A stretch of 64,000 nt of DNA from Lachnospiraceae bacterium (lineage in GTDB: Bacteria; Bacillota; Clostridia; Lachnospirales; Lachnospiraceae). The stretch spans positions 1 through 64,000 of the forward strand of contig JAKVNF010000004.1 in assembly GCA_022483465.1 (NCBI GenBank), given 5' to 3'. Below the pieces are notes generated by a model. That model was not told where the DNA came from and ran no database searches. It saw only the letters and a list, made by a program, of their open reading frames with translations. A program made the position numbers and the translations under genes. Every line of letters begins with the position of its first letter. Position 1 is the first letter of the stretch. Shown here piece by piece: positions 1 to 9,618 of the stretch.

Positions 1-1400
1 TTGAACGTCGCAAGGCAGATCTTGAAGTCCTCTGCAAGACTCGGTCTGGAGATATACATGAGATCCATGAGAAGCTTGTCATACGGTGTGGTGTTGTATT
101 TCCCATACACCTGGGCATAGCCTGTGAGGCCGCACTTGCACTGCAGGCGCAGATCAAACTCCGGGAGGAATTCCTTATACTGCTGGGCAATCTCCGGTCT
201 CTCGGGTCTTGGACCCACGATAGACATGTCTCCCCTCAGGATGTTGATAAGCTGCGGCAGTTCATCCATCCGGCAGGCACGGATGAAGTGTCCAACCTTT
301 GTGATTCTGGGATCCCTCTCCCCGGTGGAGAGTCTTGCAACGCCGTCCTTCTCCGCGTCCATCTTCATGGAGCGGAACTTCAGGACCTTAAAGACCTTTC
401 CGTCCTTCGTGAGCCGGTCCTGTCTATAAAATGCCGTTCCTCCATCTGAGCGGATGATCAGGGCCAGTACGATCATCAGGGGGCTCAGGATCACCAGGGC
501 AAGGCCGCTGAGGAGGATATCAAAGAACCGCTTTAAGAAGAGGTATTCCGGTGTCGGGTTGTACCTTCCCACCTGCAGGATCGGCAGATGGAACAGATGA
601 AGCTTGTCTGCGCTCGCCATGATGACATCCCCGATTCTGGGGATCGTATACGTTGCGATGTCATTGGCGACGCAGTACTTCACGATCTGGTTCCGGTCAT
701 GGGAGTGAAGGCCATAGAGGAAGACCACCTCTGCCTGTCCGATGGCTTTCCGGATTCTGGGATCCTCCACCGAGTTCCGGTTTTTATCTGCGCTGTAGTC
801 CACGGTTCTAACTGGAAAGATGTCGCTGATATGGATCCTGCTGATGACCTCGAAGTGTGTCTGAACACTCCCCTCTTTGATGAAGCTGTCCAGGTTCTGC
901 TCCTCGTCATAGATCAGTACGGTCTTCTTGGCAGGATAGTGGCGGAAGTACCACTGATGGCTGCCGTATGCCCAGAGCGTGATGATCAGGATCTGCACGG
1001 CAAGCACCAGGAGCAGATACAGGACATTGGGCAGCCGAAAGATCAGCAGCCAGATCACGATGTAGGCAAAAAAGTTCGTCAGGACCGCGGAGAGGGTCTG
1101 CGAATAGATGATCTCCGAGATGGAACTGAGGTGGATGAGATATCCGTGATACAGATGGGATATGAGATAGTACAGGATCACATACAGCCCGATCATCAGA
1201 TAGTTTCCCATGCGGTAATAGGGAATCCTCATCTGATGGGAGTAGTACAGGTTCCAGGCGAGAATGAACGGTATGGCAACGCCGATGACATCGAGGAGTT
1301 TGACCAACCGGAGCACAAGACGGTGCTCCGTTGCATTTCTTCCATCTATATCCTTCTTCGCTGCGCCAGAATAGTGATAGGTATTCTTCGTCTCCGTCAT
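1..1400 (-). CDS. Undecaprenyl-phosphate sugar phosphotransferase (bacterial sugar transferase), 3' end outside window
   Basis: Manual reverse translation: starts MTETKNTYHYSGAAKKDIDGRNATEHRLV; contains KVFKVLKFRSMKMDAEKDG, MDELPQLINILRG and CGLTGYAQVYGKYNTTPYDKLLMDLMYI; open at window edge. Confidence 0.85.
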   Translation of the reverse strand, partial: MTETKNTYHYSGAAKKDIDGRNATEHRLVLRLVKLLDVIGVAIPFILAWNLYYSHQMRIPYYRMGNYLMIGLYVILYYLISHLYHGYLIHLSSISEIIYSQTLSAVLTNFFAYIVIWLLIFRLPNVLYLLLVLAVQILIITLWAYGSHQWYFRHYPAKKTVLIYDEEQNLDSFIKEGSVQTHFEVISRIHISDIFPVRTVDYSADKNRNSVEDPRIRKAIGQAEVVFLYGLHSHDRNQIVKYCVANDIATYTIPRIGDVIMASADKLHLFHLPILQVGRYNPTPEYLFLKRFFDILLSGLALVILSPLMIVLALIIRSDGGTAFYRQDRLTKDGKVFKVLKFRSMKMDAEKDGVARLSTGERDPRITKVGHFIRACRMDELPQLINILRGDMSIVGPRPERPEIAQQYKEFLPEFDLRLQCKCGLTGYAQVYGKYNTTPYDKLLMDLMYISRPSLAEDFKICLATF

Positions 1401-2315
1401 TTCTATATACTCCCCGTTGCCTGTCTCCCGCTGCCCCACATTTGTTTCTGGCTCACCCTGACCGGTGCAACGTCAGTGTTCTCATCAGGGAAGCCTATTG
1501 CATGTGCAATCAAACCATGCCATTACCTGAGCCAGCGTATCAGCCGCTCTCTAGCTCAGGCCACAAGAAAAGGAGAGGCGCCAGCTGCGTCCCTCCTCAG
1601 CGTATAGAGCGGCCAGTCGGCATACAGGCATATTACTGCGCAAATTTCTGTCCGCTCTCTTCATAATTTCGTTCCTTACCTACTCCCAACAAACCGCCTG
1701 ACGGAGCCATCCGAATGCCCCTATATTTACGGATATTTCTGTCTATTCCGTCCTTTGTGTCTGCCAAGGCAAATTACGTCTTTGCAGTCAGTACAGCGTC
1801 CTCCTGCTGCCTCCCCGTGATGTCTTGCTGCATCGAATTTCTCTGCATCTTTCCCTGGCTCTCAGGCCGCGGCATCAACCGATGTGATGATGTGATGAAC
1901 GATTCCGGAATTCGTGGTGCCTATTTCTCGGAACCATGCCTTGAAATGTGAGACAGGTCCAACGCTATGTCATATATTATATGATCTGCCTTCCTTGCTC
2001 AAGAAGAGAACTATCCAAATGTGCCAAACGCAGTTCCTGATTTTTTGACACTTTCACGGATCATTTCTTTTCTCGTACAGATAGCAGTACAATCCCCTTC
2101 CTAGGTCCTGCGAGATTTTCCCCTTGCTTGTCCTGCTCCTGTTCTCATTAGCCCCTGTATCTCCGGAGCATGCCGTTCCTTTCCATGGCTTCGTTCCATG
2201 AAACGAATGCCGTTTATCTGCTGCCGATCTGATGCCGATAGGCCAATGCCAAAGGCTTGGCTTACTGCTTCCCCTGCAAAGCAAAAATCATAGAGAAAAT
2301 CACATTTTCTTCATA

Positions 2316-3529
2316 GGCGTTAGTAAGAAAACGGGTTGATAAGCAATAAGTGCATCTTGTAGTCATCAAATTGCAAGCAGATTGAGCTCCTTAACATCTC
2401 CATAATGGTGTACCTTCTTGGGATTCCTGGATGCAAAGAGAGCGTCCGCAAGTTCCCCAATCGTGGTCCTCTGCCTGTACGCTGCCCGGAATACGAGGTT
2501 GTAACGGTTCAAATACTTGGTAGCCACGCCGCGATATTCGATATAGCGGTGCTTGATAAAGGAGTGAAGGTTGTTCACAGTGTTCAGATTGAAGAAACTT
2601 GCCGACTCCTTCTTCACATTCATGACCGTGATTCCCAGGATCTTGCCCAGTCTTGGATACACATTCATGCCGTCCGTCAGGAAAAGTGTTCCCTTCTGGA
2701 CATGACCAGTATAGATATCAACAACATCCGCACTGGAAGGCCTTGCCCGGTTCTCGGATTTCACGATCAGATCGCCAGTCTTGCGCTGTACTGCGGTGCA
2801 GATACAGATCTGCTCGTCTGAAAGGCCGCGTTTGGATGCGGGAGTGCCACGCTTGCGGGGCTTTCGACTGGCATCAGGGCCAAATTTCGTACCTTTTTTG
2901 GACTCCGGAACGTAGGTTTCATCCGCTTCCACGACATCTTCCACCGTGGCTGGCTGCTCCACCTGCATGTCCTCGAGAGCAAGCATGATCTTATGCCGCA
3001 TGAAGAACAGACTGCTATGGCTGATCTTGCATCCATGGCTGGCAAGTGACTTGACCGTCTTATCCAGAGAGGTCCCCCTGAGCGTCTCTTCCAGAACCTT
3101 GGTCCAGATCTCAGTACCAAAGTGTGAGCCTGAGAGCAAAGTGTTGCTCGTTGTAACAAATGACGTTCCACATTGCCTGCAGATGTATGCCTGTTTTCCA
3201 TGTTTGTGTCCATTCCTAACAACATGAGCATTGGAATGGCAGATCGGACAATCCAAACGGGGAGCAATCATCTTCTTCGGAGAAGAGGTTGCACTCTCAT
3301 GGGAGAAGCCCTCCATGAGCTTGTTAACAAGAAGAATCAGGTCGTCCCTGGAAAGATCTCTGGCTTCGGTCAGTATGCGCTCAATGCAGCTCATAGTCTT
3401 GCCCTCCTGGCAAGACTATTGTAGTTCAAGTTAGAGAAGGCCGTTGTACAGCAGAATGTACAAAACGGCATATTTTATACTTCTGCTAAAATGCTTTGGA
3501 GCTTATCAACCCGTTTTCTTACTAACGCC
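2316..3529 (-). mobile_element. IS1595-family (ISXO2-like) insertion sequence, complete
   Basis: Perfect 29-bp terminal inverted repeats GGCGTTAGTAAGAAAACGGGTTGATAAGC (2316-2344 / 3501-3529) flanked by 9-bp direct repeat TTCTTCATA (2307-2315 / 3530-3538). Confidence 0.9.
2366..3394 (-). CDS. IS1595-family transposase (zinc ribbon plus DDE)
   Basis: 342 aa; CPICHSNAHVVRNG...YICRQCGTSF zinc ribbon; VEADETYVPESKKG; NLHSFIKHRYIEYRGVATKYLNRYNLVFRAAY. Confidence 0.85.
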   Translation of the reverse strand: MSCIERILTEARDLSRDDLILLVNKLMEGFSHESATSSPKKMIAPRLDCPICHSNAHVVRNGHKHGKQAYICRQCGTSFVTTSNTLLSGSHFGTEIWTKVLEETLRGTSLDKTVKSLASHGCKISHSSLFFMRHKIMLALEDMQVEQPATVEDVVEADETYVPESKKGTKFGPDASRKPRKRGTPASKRGLSDEQICICTAVQRKTGDLIVKSENRARPSSADVVDIYTGHVQKGTLFLTDGMNVYPRLGKILGITVMNVKKESASFFNLNTVNNLHSFIKHRYIEYRGVATKYLNRYNLVFRAAYRQRTTIGELADALFASRNPKKVHHYGDVKELNLLAI

Positions 3530-4092
3530 TTCTTCATATTTTGTTAAGCGGTGCTCATTATACCACATCACCCGGGATTTGAAATATCCTTTTTGTCGAT
3601 CACTATCGTCGCTGTTGTGCTGTGTATTGTAAACAGCATTTATGAAAATGTTTTTACCCGTTTCTCGGCCCCCACAACAAAAAGCCGGCACAGTCAGAAG
3701 ACAGGCAGACGTTCTGTCTGCCCGATTTCCAACTGTGCCGGCATTTGAAATTCCAGGTTCTCTATACGATTTTCCCTGTACGATCGCCTCTATATGATCT
3801 TACCGATGCGGTCTTCTCCGCATGATCTTCTCTGCGCAGATGCAGAGTCCTGGACGCTCTCCTTGTCCATCCTTCCCGGGATACAGGCTTGACTGAGCGT
3901 GACTTCTCTGCATCCATTGACCCAGTCTGCAGGATCCCGTTACCGTACCTGTATCGCGCTCCGTCTCTGCTTCGTCAGTTCTTTCTGCCTTGCGAGCTTT
4001 GTGAGCTTTGTATTCTGCGATTCTCCGCAGACATCGCGGTCAAAAAATACACCCGCAGTGGTCCCGCTCCCGGCTATCCCACAGCTCTGATC

Positions 4093-6504
4093 TCACTTTT
4101 CTTTTCTTCTGGTGCACACGCCAAGAAGAATGCGCAGATCCAGGAGCAGGGAGTAGTGCTGCACATAGGAAAGATCCATCTTCAGGGCATTCTGGTTTGC
4201 AAGGGAGCCGAATCTTGCTCTGCTCTCCGGATCCCTTTCCCTGCTCTCCGGAATCACGCCTCGACTCTCCGGAATCCCGTTCCTCCTCTTTGCCATGCTT
4301 CCTCTGCTCTCGCCTTCTGTCTTTTCAGCTGTCCTTTCCACTGTATTCTCAACTGCCTTTTTATCTGTCTGATTCACTGCATTTTTCCCTGCCTTTTGTT
4401 CTCTCTGAACCTCGGCAGACAGTCCGGTCCGGGAATCCTGCTGTGTGACGTTGCGGTCCTTGGTCATTCCCGCCGCTTCGTCATAGAAAATCCCCTTCTT
4501 CTGCGCATAGCCTGTGTAGCCGGGCTTCACCCGGAGGCGATAGAAGTAGTCCGGGTTCACCTGCATCAGGTCTTCCTGCTGTGCTGCCGGCAGGGGCTGC
4601 GGTCCCACAAGGCTGAGCCTCCCGGCAAGGACATCAGCAAGCATCGGAAGGCTCTTTCCAAAGCCGTCCTTCCGGAACCTGTGGCACACGGTCTTTCTGC
4701 CGCCCTGTCCCAGGATCCGGATGGTCTCCACAGCGGGTTCTCCCTCTCCCCCGTCCCGGATCTTTTTCGTGATCCAGACAGGGCAGGTGACCGCCAGGGC
4801 GGCAACACTCCCGATGATGTCGAACAAGCGCTTTACAATGCGCTTCTCCCAGCGGATGCTGTACTCCTTGAGTTCCAGGATCGGGGTATCAAAGAGGTCC
4901 ATCTGCTCTGCGCCCTCCACCAAGAGGTCCGAGACATCCGGGATCAGGTAGACGCGGATGTAGTGGCCGTAGCAGAACTGCAGGAGCTCCTCCTTGACTC
5001 TGCCGTGCAGGCCGCAGATGACAACGCAGCCGTACCAGCGAAGGCACTCCTCCTCGAGTTCCGACCAGGACTTCTGCCCGGCGTGGAGGATCCGCATGAC
5101 CCGGAACCGGTCCTGCCGGGTCTCGAAGCTCTGCACCATGTGATCCGCAAGGTCATCATCCTCTCCGGTGATGAACAGGGTATCCCTGGCAGGGAACACA
5201 TGCCGGTAGACCGCATCGGAGAGATAGGCGGTCAGGAGTGCCAGCAGGACCTGCACCACGGAGAGACACAGCATCGGAACAGCAGGGAGCAGCCAGTTCG
5301 CCATCAGGGACAGCTGGGCATAGGTGATGAGGTTGGTGATGGCAATGCCGATCACAAGGCCGGTGAACACCGCGGAGGGGCGGTGGTACCCGGTCTTCAT
5401 GCCGCCGTTTGCCCTGGTGGCAAAGAGCAGCACCAGGAAATAGATCACCAGGATGAGGAGATGCCCCCGAAAGTAGAGCTTGATGCCATAGCCGAAGTTG
5501 TAGCCGTCCTGGCTGATACGGGGGCCGCTGACAATGGGGTAGTAGGTCTGAAACCACAGGAGGGCATACAGCACCGTCTGCAGGATGAGGCCAAGGACGC
5601 TCAGCTGTACGGTCAGGAAGCGCTTTACGGACTCCATGTGATTGACGACAGCGTCGTCAATCGCCCTGCGGAAGGTCGCGCGGAAGGCCCACTGCACAAG
5701 GTGCCAGGCGCTGCCTGCCACAGACAGCTGCGCCACGTTCCGGTACAGGTTCCAGATGCGCTTGATGGCGGTGCCCTTGTTGCTCGAGAGGCTCTTTCCC
5801 GGTCTTCGGTACACCGCAAGCGGGGTGTCAAGGCCGTAGGCCGTGATGCCGCTCTTTAGGATCTGCCACCAGGCTGCCATGTCCTCGGAGCCGATATCCG
5901 GCATCCTGCAGAGATCCTTTGCGACAATCTCCGTGTCGATGAGAACCGTGCTGGTGAAGATCACCGTGCGGGAGAGTGCCTTCTCATAGGTCAGCGTCCT
6001 GGGGACCCTGGTCCTCTTCCCGGTGGGGTGTGCGTTCTCATCGCCGAAGTAGTACGACGTAAAGACAAAGCCCGCGTGATACTTCTCCATGTAGGAGAGG
6101 GAAAGCTCCAGCTTTCTGGGATCCCACAGGTCATCCGCATCCAGGAAGGCAATATACCTCCCCTTCGCCGCATCGACACCGGTGTTTCTCGCCCTCGCTG
6201 CGCCCTCGTTCTTCTCCTTTCGGATCAGGTGGATCTTTGCCGCCGTCTCCTTGGGGAGGCTCTCCAGGGTCTTTTCGATCACCTCTGCAGAGTGGTCCGG
6301 GCTCCTGTCATCCACGAGCAGGAGCTCCCAGTCGGTGCAGGTCTGCTGCACCACCGTCCGGATGGTATCTGCGATATAGTTCTCCGCCTTATATACTGGC
6401 ACAATGATGGATATCACGTCTGTCGTTCTCCACATGTATTCCGGCGGCACGTCTCTTTGTCTCCTCCGGAACGATTCAAAAAGGCTGCCGGATGGCGATC
6501 CCAC
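4093..6504 (-). CDS. Fusion protein: GT2 glycosyltransferase + membrane domain + degenerate bacterial sugar-transferase domain
   Basis: 803 aa; N-term ISIIVPVYKAENYIADTI...FLDADD; C-term KRLFDIIGS...LSLVGPQPL...VKPGYTGYAQKKG...LDLRILLGV. Confidence 0.8.
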   Translation of the reverse strand: MGSPSGSLFESFRRRQRDVPPEYMWRTTDVISIIVPVYKAENYIADTIRTVVQQTCTDWELLLVDDRSPDHSAEVIEKTLESLPKETAAKIHLIRKEKNEGAARARNTGVDAAKGRYIAFLDADDLWDPRKLELSLSYMEKYHAGFVFTSYYFGDENAHPTGKRTRVPRTLTYEKALSRTVIFTSTVLIDTEIVAKDLCRMPDIGSEDMAAWWQILKSGITAYGLDTPLAVYRRPGKSLSSNKGTAIKRIWNLYRNVAQLSVAGSAWHLVQWAFRATFRRAIDDAVVNHMESVKRFLTVQLSVLGLILQTVLYALLWFQTYYPIVSGPRISQDGYNFGYGIKLYFRGHLLILVIYFLVLLFATRANGGMKTGYHRPSAVFTGLVIGIAITNLITYAQLSLMANWLLPAVPMLCLSVVQVLLALLTAYLSDAVYRHVFPARDTLFITGEDDDLADHMVQSFETRQDRFRVMRILHAGQKSWSELEEECLRWYGCVVICGLHGRVKEELLQFCYGHYIRVYLIPDVSDLLVEGAEQMDLFDTPILELKEYSIRWEKRIVKRLFDIIGSVAALAVTCPVWITKKIRDGGEGEPAVETIRILGQGGRKTVCHRFRKDGFGKSLPMLADVLAGRLSLVGPQPLPAAQQEDLMQVNPDYFYRLRVKPGYTGYAQKKGIFYDEAAGMTKDRNVTQQDSRTGLSAEVQREQKAGKNAVNQTDKKAVENTVERTAEKTEGESRGSMAKRRNGIPESRGVIPESRERDPESRARFGSLANQNALKMDLSYVQHYSLLLDLRILLGVCTRRKEK

Positions 6505-6696
6505 CGGCGGCAGCTTGTCTTCTGTGATTCCATCTTATCATCTTGCCCGGCGGTTGGAAACCGCGCGGCAGGATCCGGACTCCTCCGGGCTTTTTGTCAG
6601 GCAGCTCTGCTCTCCCACGCTCCCGGTCTTCTGATCACCGGGTCTTTTGCTCTTTGCGGGATCCCCACTGTATCACGCTGCTGCGCCTTTCCGCTG

Positions 6697-7482
6697 TCAG
6701 TCTCCGAAGACATATCCCGTCATGGCGATGGCACCCAGGCTGCAGACGTTGTTGAACGCCCGGGCCGCGTCGCCGTCCGCCGCCCCGAGACAGTAGCAAA
6801 GGGGCAGGAAGTGGTCCGGCGTGGGAACCGCGTAGGAGGCATCCGGGTGGGTCCCGTAATGCAATACCTGATTGGTATCCCCGGCAAGAACAGCCTCGGT
6901 GATGTAGTCATTGAAGCGCTTGCAGGCCGGGGAGCCGTCCTCGTTGTCCCAGTCCACCATGCGCAGGTTGTGAACCACGTTGCCGCTGCCAAGGATCAGG
7001 TACCCCTCCTCCCTAAGCGGCGCGAGCTTCCTGCCAAGGTCGGCGCACTTTGCCGGGGTCAGTCTCCCGTTGACCGAGAGCTGCACCACCGGGATGTCCG
7101 CCTTCGGGAACATGTGGACCAGCACGGTCCAGATGCCGTGGTCGATCCCCCAGCTGTCATCCACCCGGACCGCGCCGCCGAGGAGGTTCTTCACTTCCTC
7201 CGTCAGCGCCGGGCTCCCCACCGCGTTGTACCTGACTTCATAGAGCTCCTCCGGGAACCCGTACATGTCGTAGATCTGCCTGGGGTGCGCCGCGCTCTGG
7301 ACCAGGGTCTCCCCCTGATACCAGTGGGCCGAGACCGCAAGGATGGCCTTCGGCTTTCCCTGCGAGGCGAGCAGCTGCTCTCCCGTCTCCCGCAGTGTCC
7401 TTGTGATGTCATTGTGCTCCAGTGCCAGCATCGGGCTTCCGTGCCCCGAAAAGATCACCGGCATCCTCGTCTTCTGTGCCAT
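6697..7482 (-). CDS. ygiD: Class III extradiol dioxygenase (4,5-DOPA dioxygenase-like)
   Basis: MAQKTRMPVIFSGHGSPMLALEHN...AVSAHWYQG...DDSWGIDHGIWTVLVHMFP; start chosen downstream of ORF-track start. Confidence 0.8.
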   Translation of the reverse strand: MAQKTRMPVIFSGHGSPMLALEHNDITRTLRETGEQLLASQGKPKAILAVSAHWYQGETLVQSAAHPRQIYDMYGFPEELYEVRYNAVGSPALTEEVKNLLGGAVRVDDSWGIDHGIWTVLVHMFPKADIPVVQLSVNGRLTPAKCADLGRKLAPLREEGYLILGSGNVVHNLRMVDWDNEDGSPACKRFNDYITEAVLAGDTNQVLHYGTHPDASYAVPTPDHFLPLCYCLGAADGDAARAFNNVCSLGAIAMTGYVFGD

Positions 7483-7690
7483 TTCTTCGTCCCTCCACTC
7501 CCGTCCCGCGACGGGCATTTCCATAATACTTCATTTTTCATACTTGCTATTTGTTTCCGATCGGCTATCATGAGAATAGTCCCTGCCGGGAAGGCCCGCA
7601 AGAGGGATCTTTTGCCATAGCAGGTATGTTTTGCCATACGATTGGCCAAAAACCGATGCCTGCTGATTCTGCACACGAGGAACACCATTC

Positions 7691-8080
7691 ATGAAGAAAG
7701 AAACCTGCAAAAAGGCGGATCAGTTCGGGATCTGCCCCTATGTCACCGCCCAGGAGCTGCTGCAGGGCAAGTGGGCCATCCTGATCCTGCATGAGCTGGA
7801 GGGCGGCCCTCGACGGTTCAACCAGCTGCAGAAGGCCATCGATGTCACCCAGGCGACGCTCTCCTCCCAGCTGCGGAAGATGGAGGCGGAGGGCCTCGTC
7901 AGCCGCACCGTCTACGCCGAGGTGCCGCCCCGGGTGGAATATCAGCTGACCGAGATCGGGCGGACCTTTGTGCCGGTCCTTGCCAGCATCCGCAGCTGGG
8001 GCGAGCAGTACATCGCCTATCTCCACGCCAAAAACCACAGCGAAAACAAGGACGCAGTCCAGGAGGAGAAGGCGCAATGA
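7691..8080 (+). CDS. HxlR-family transcriptional regulator
   Basis: CPYVTAQELLQGKWAILILHELEGGPRRFNQLQKAIDVTQATLSSQLRKMEAEGLVSRTVYAEVPPRVEYQLTEIG. Confidence 0.9.
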   Translation: MKKETCKKADQFGICPYVTAQELLQGKWAILILHELEGGPRRFNQLQKAIDVTQATLSSQLRKMEAEGLVSRTVYAEVPPRVEYQLTEIGRTFVPVLASIRSWGEQYIAYLHAKNHSENKDAVQEEKAQ

Positions 8081-8811
8081 AGATCACGATCCTCACCCTG
8101 TTCCCGGAGAGCTTTGACGGCTTTCTGCAGGGGCCAGTGCTGCGGCGGGCCGTCCGAAACGGCGCCCTTGCCATCGAGGTGGTGGACATCCGCAACTATG
8201 CGGACGGGAGCTTCCGAAAGCTCGACGACAACACCTTCGGCGGCGGTGTGGGGCAGGTGATGCGGGCAAAGCCGGTGCTCTCCGCCCTCGCGGCCGTGCG
8301 GCAGAAGGACTCGGTTGTCTGCGCCATGACCCCGGTCGGGGTGCCCTACACCCAAAAGATGGCAAGAGAGCTCTCCGATCTCTCCCACCTCATCCTCCTC
8401 TGCGGCCACTACGAGGGGATCGACGAGCGGGTCTACAAGGCGGTGGACCGCAGGATCTGCCTCGGGGACTTTGTCCTGACGGGCGGTGAGATCGCCGCCT
8501 GCGCCGTGGCGGACTCGGTGATTCGGCTTCTCCCCGGCGTTTTGAAGGAAGCTGCCACCCGGGGCGAGTCCTTTGAGAACGGCCTTCTCGAGTACCCCCA
8601 GTACACCCAGCCGGCAGACCTGGACGGGGACCTGGTGCCCCCAGTTCTTCTCTCTGGCGATCACGAAAAGATCCGGAAATGGCGGCTCGAGGAGTCTTTG
8701 CGCGCAACCCTCCGGTACCGCCCGGACCTTCTCAGGGACCGGCCCTGCACCCCCAAGGAGCAGGCGATCCTGGAAAGGATCCGAAAAGAAAAGCCCGGGG
8801 AACGGCAATAA
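8077..8811 (+). CDS. trmD: TrmD-like tRNA (guanine-N1) methyltransferase
   Basis: MKITILTLFPESFDGFL; LLCGHYEGIDERV; GDFVLTGGEIAA; VLLSGDHEKIRKWR; 4-bp ATGA overlap with upstream HxlR gene. Confidence 0.85.
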   Translation: MKITILTLFPESFDGFLQGPVLRRAVRNGALAIEVVDIRNYADGSFRKLDDNTFGGGVGQVMRAKPVLSALAAVRQKDSVVCAMTPVGVPYTQKMARELSDLSHLILLCGHYEGIDERVYKAVDRRICLGDFVLTGGEIAACAVADSVIRLLPGVLKEAATRGESFENGLLEYPQYTQPADLDGDLVPPVLLSGDHEKIRKWRLEESLRATLRYRPDLLRDRPCTPKEQAILERIRKEKPGERQ

Positions 8812-8858
8812 AGGCGTGCCCCTTGCTTCCCTGTTTTCCAACGACAACAGGCTATAAC

Positions 8859-8896
8859 AAAGCCGGCATCTTCCCATTCCGGAAGATGCCGGCTTT
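8859..8896. terminator. Intrinsic terminator hairpin (could act bidirectionally)
   Basis: AAAGCCGGCATCTTCC/GGAAGATGCCGGCTTT 16-bp perfect stem, T-rich downstream. Confidence 0.85.
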
Positions 8897-8934
8897 GCAT
8901 TTGTCTTTTTTCTCGCGATCGGACTGCGTCTGGT

Positions 8935-9525
8935 TCACCAGCACTTGCGGCAGGGCTCGTACCCCTCGGCTTCTGCCTCCTTGCGGGTCACCTGGTATGC
9001 CTTGTTCGGGTTCATGCGGCCGCAGTGGTCGATGCTGTGGTACTTGCTCCCAGTCGCGGAAAGCCATACCATGTCGGCATCACTGCCCGCGGAACCGCCT
9101 CCGCCCGCACTCGTTGTGGTGCTGCTGCCGCCTGCGCTGGTACTGGTACTTCCACCTGAGGACCTGGAAGTGGACACGCTGCCCATCTCCCCGAGATACT
9201 TCGCCGCAACATAGGCGGTGGTCCCGTTGTAGGAGACCTTGGCCCAGTCCCCGTCGATGGAATACACGCTGACCGTGTCGCCCTTGACATAGCCGCCCAG
9301 GATCTTGCCGCTCTTACTCGCCTTGCTGCGGACATTGAGGTCCGCCGTCGCCTGGTAGTCGGTGGTCTCCTTCGCCTTTGCGCAAAGCACGACGCCCGTC
9401 TCCTGTGCCAGTGTCTGCACGGGCGGCAGGGCACCGGCTCCGCCTCCCGCAAGCCACACGGACAGCAGAACTGCCGTGACGACCGAAAACAGCGCAGAAA
9501 ATCCCCTTGGTCTCCTCCGTTTCAT
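8935..9525 (-). CDS. Secreted SH3b-domain protein
   Basis: Signal peptide then DLNVRSKASKSGKILGGYVKGDTVSVYSIDGDWAKVSYNGTTAYVAAKYLG. Confidence 0.75.
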   Translation of the reverse strand: MKRRRPRGFSALFSVVTAVLLSVWLAGGGAGALPPVQTLAQETGVVLCAKAKETTDYQATADLNVRSKASKSGKILGGYVKGDTVSVYSIDGDWAKVSYNGTTAYVAAKYLGEMGSVSTSRSSGGSTSTSAGGSSTTTSAGGGGSAGSDADMVWLSATGSKYHSIDHCGRMNPNKAYQVTRKEAEAEGYEPCRKCW

Positions 9526-9618
9526 CCCTTACCCCTCCTAATGAATATTAATGACAGGTGATAAGTTGATTTTAAGAGGGTTGTGCGGCATCTGCAATAT
9601 TCTGTCGCGATTTTGCAG

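Noticed and set aside
588-1607. 339-aa plus-strand ORF
   Set aside because: Antisense shadow of the sugar-transferase gene; composition artefact, no domain
3889-5859. 656-aa plus-strand ORF
   Set aside because: Antisense to the GT2/sugar-transferase fusion; no recognisable motifs
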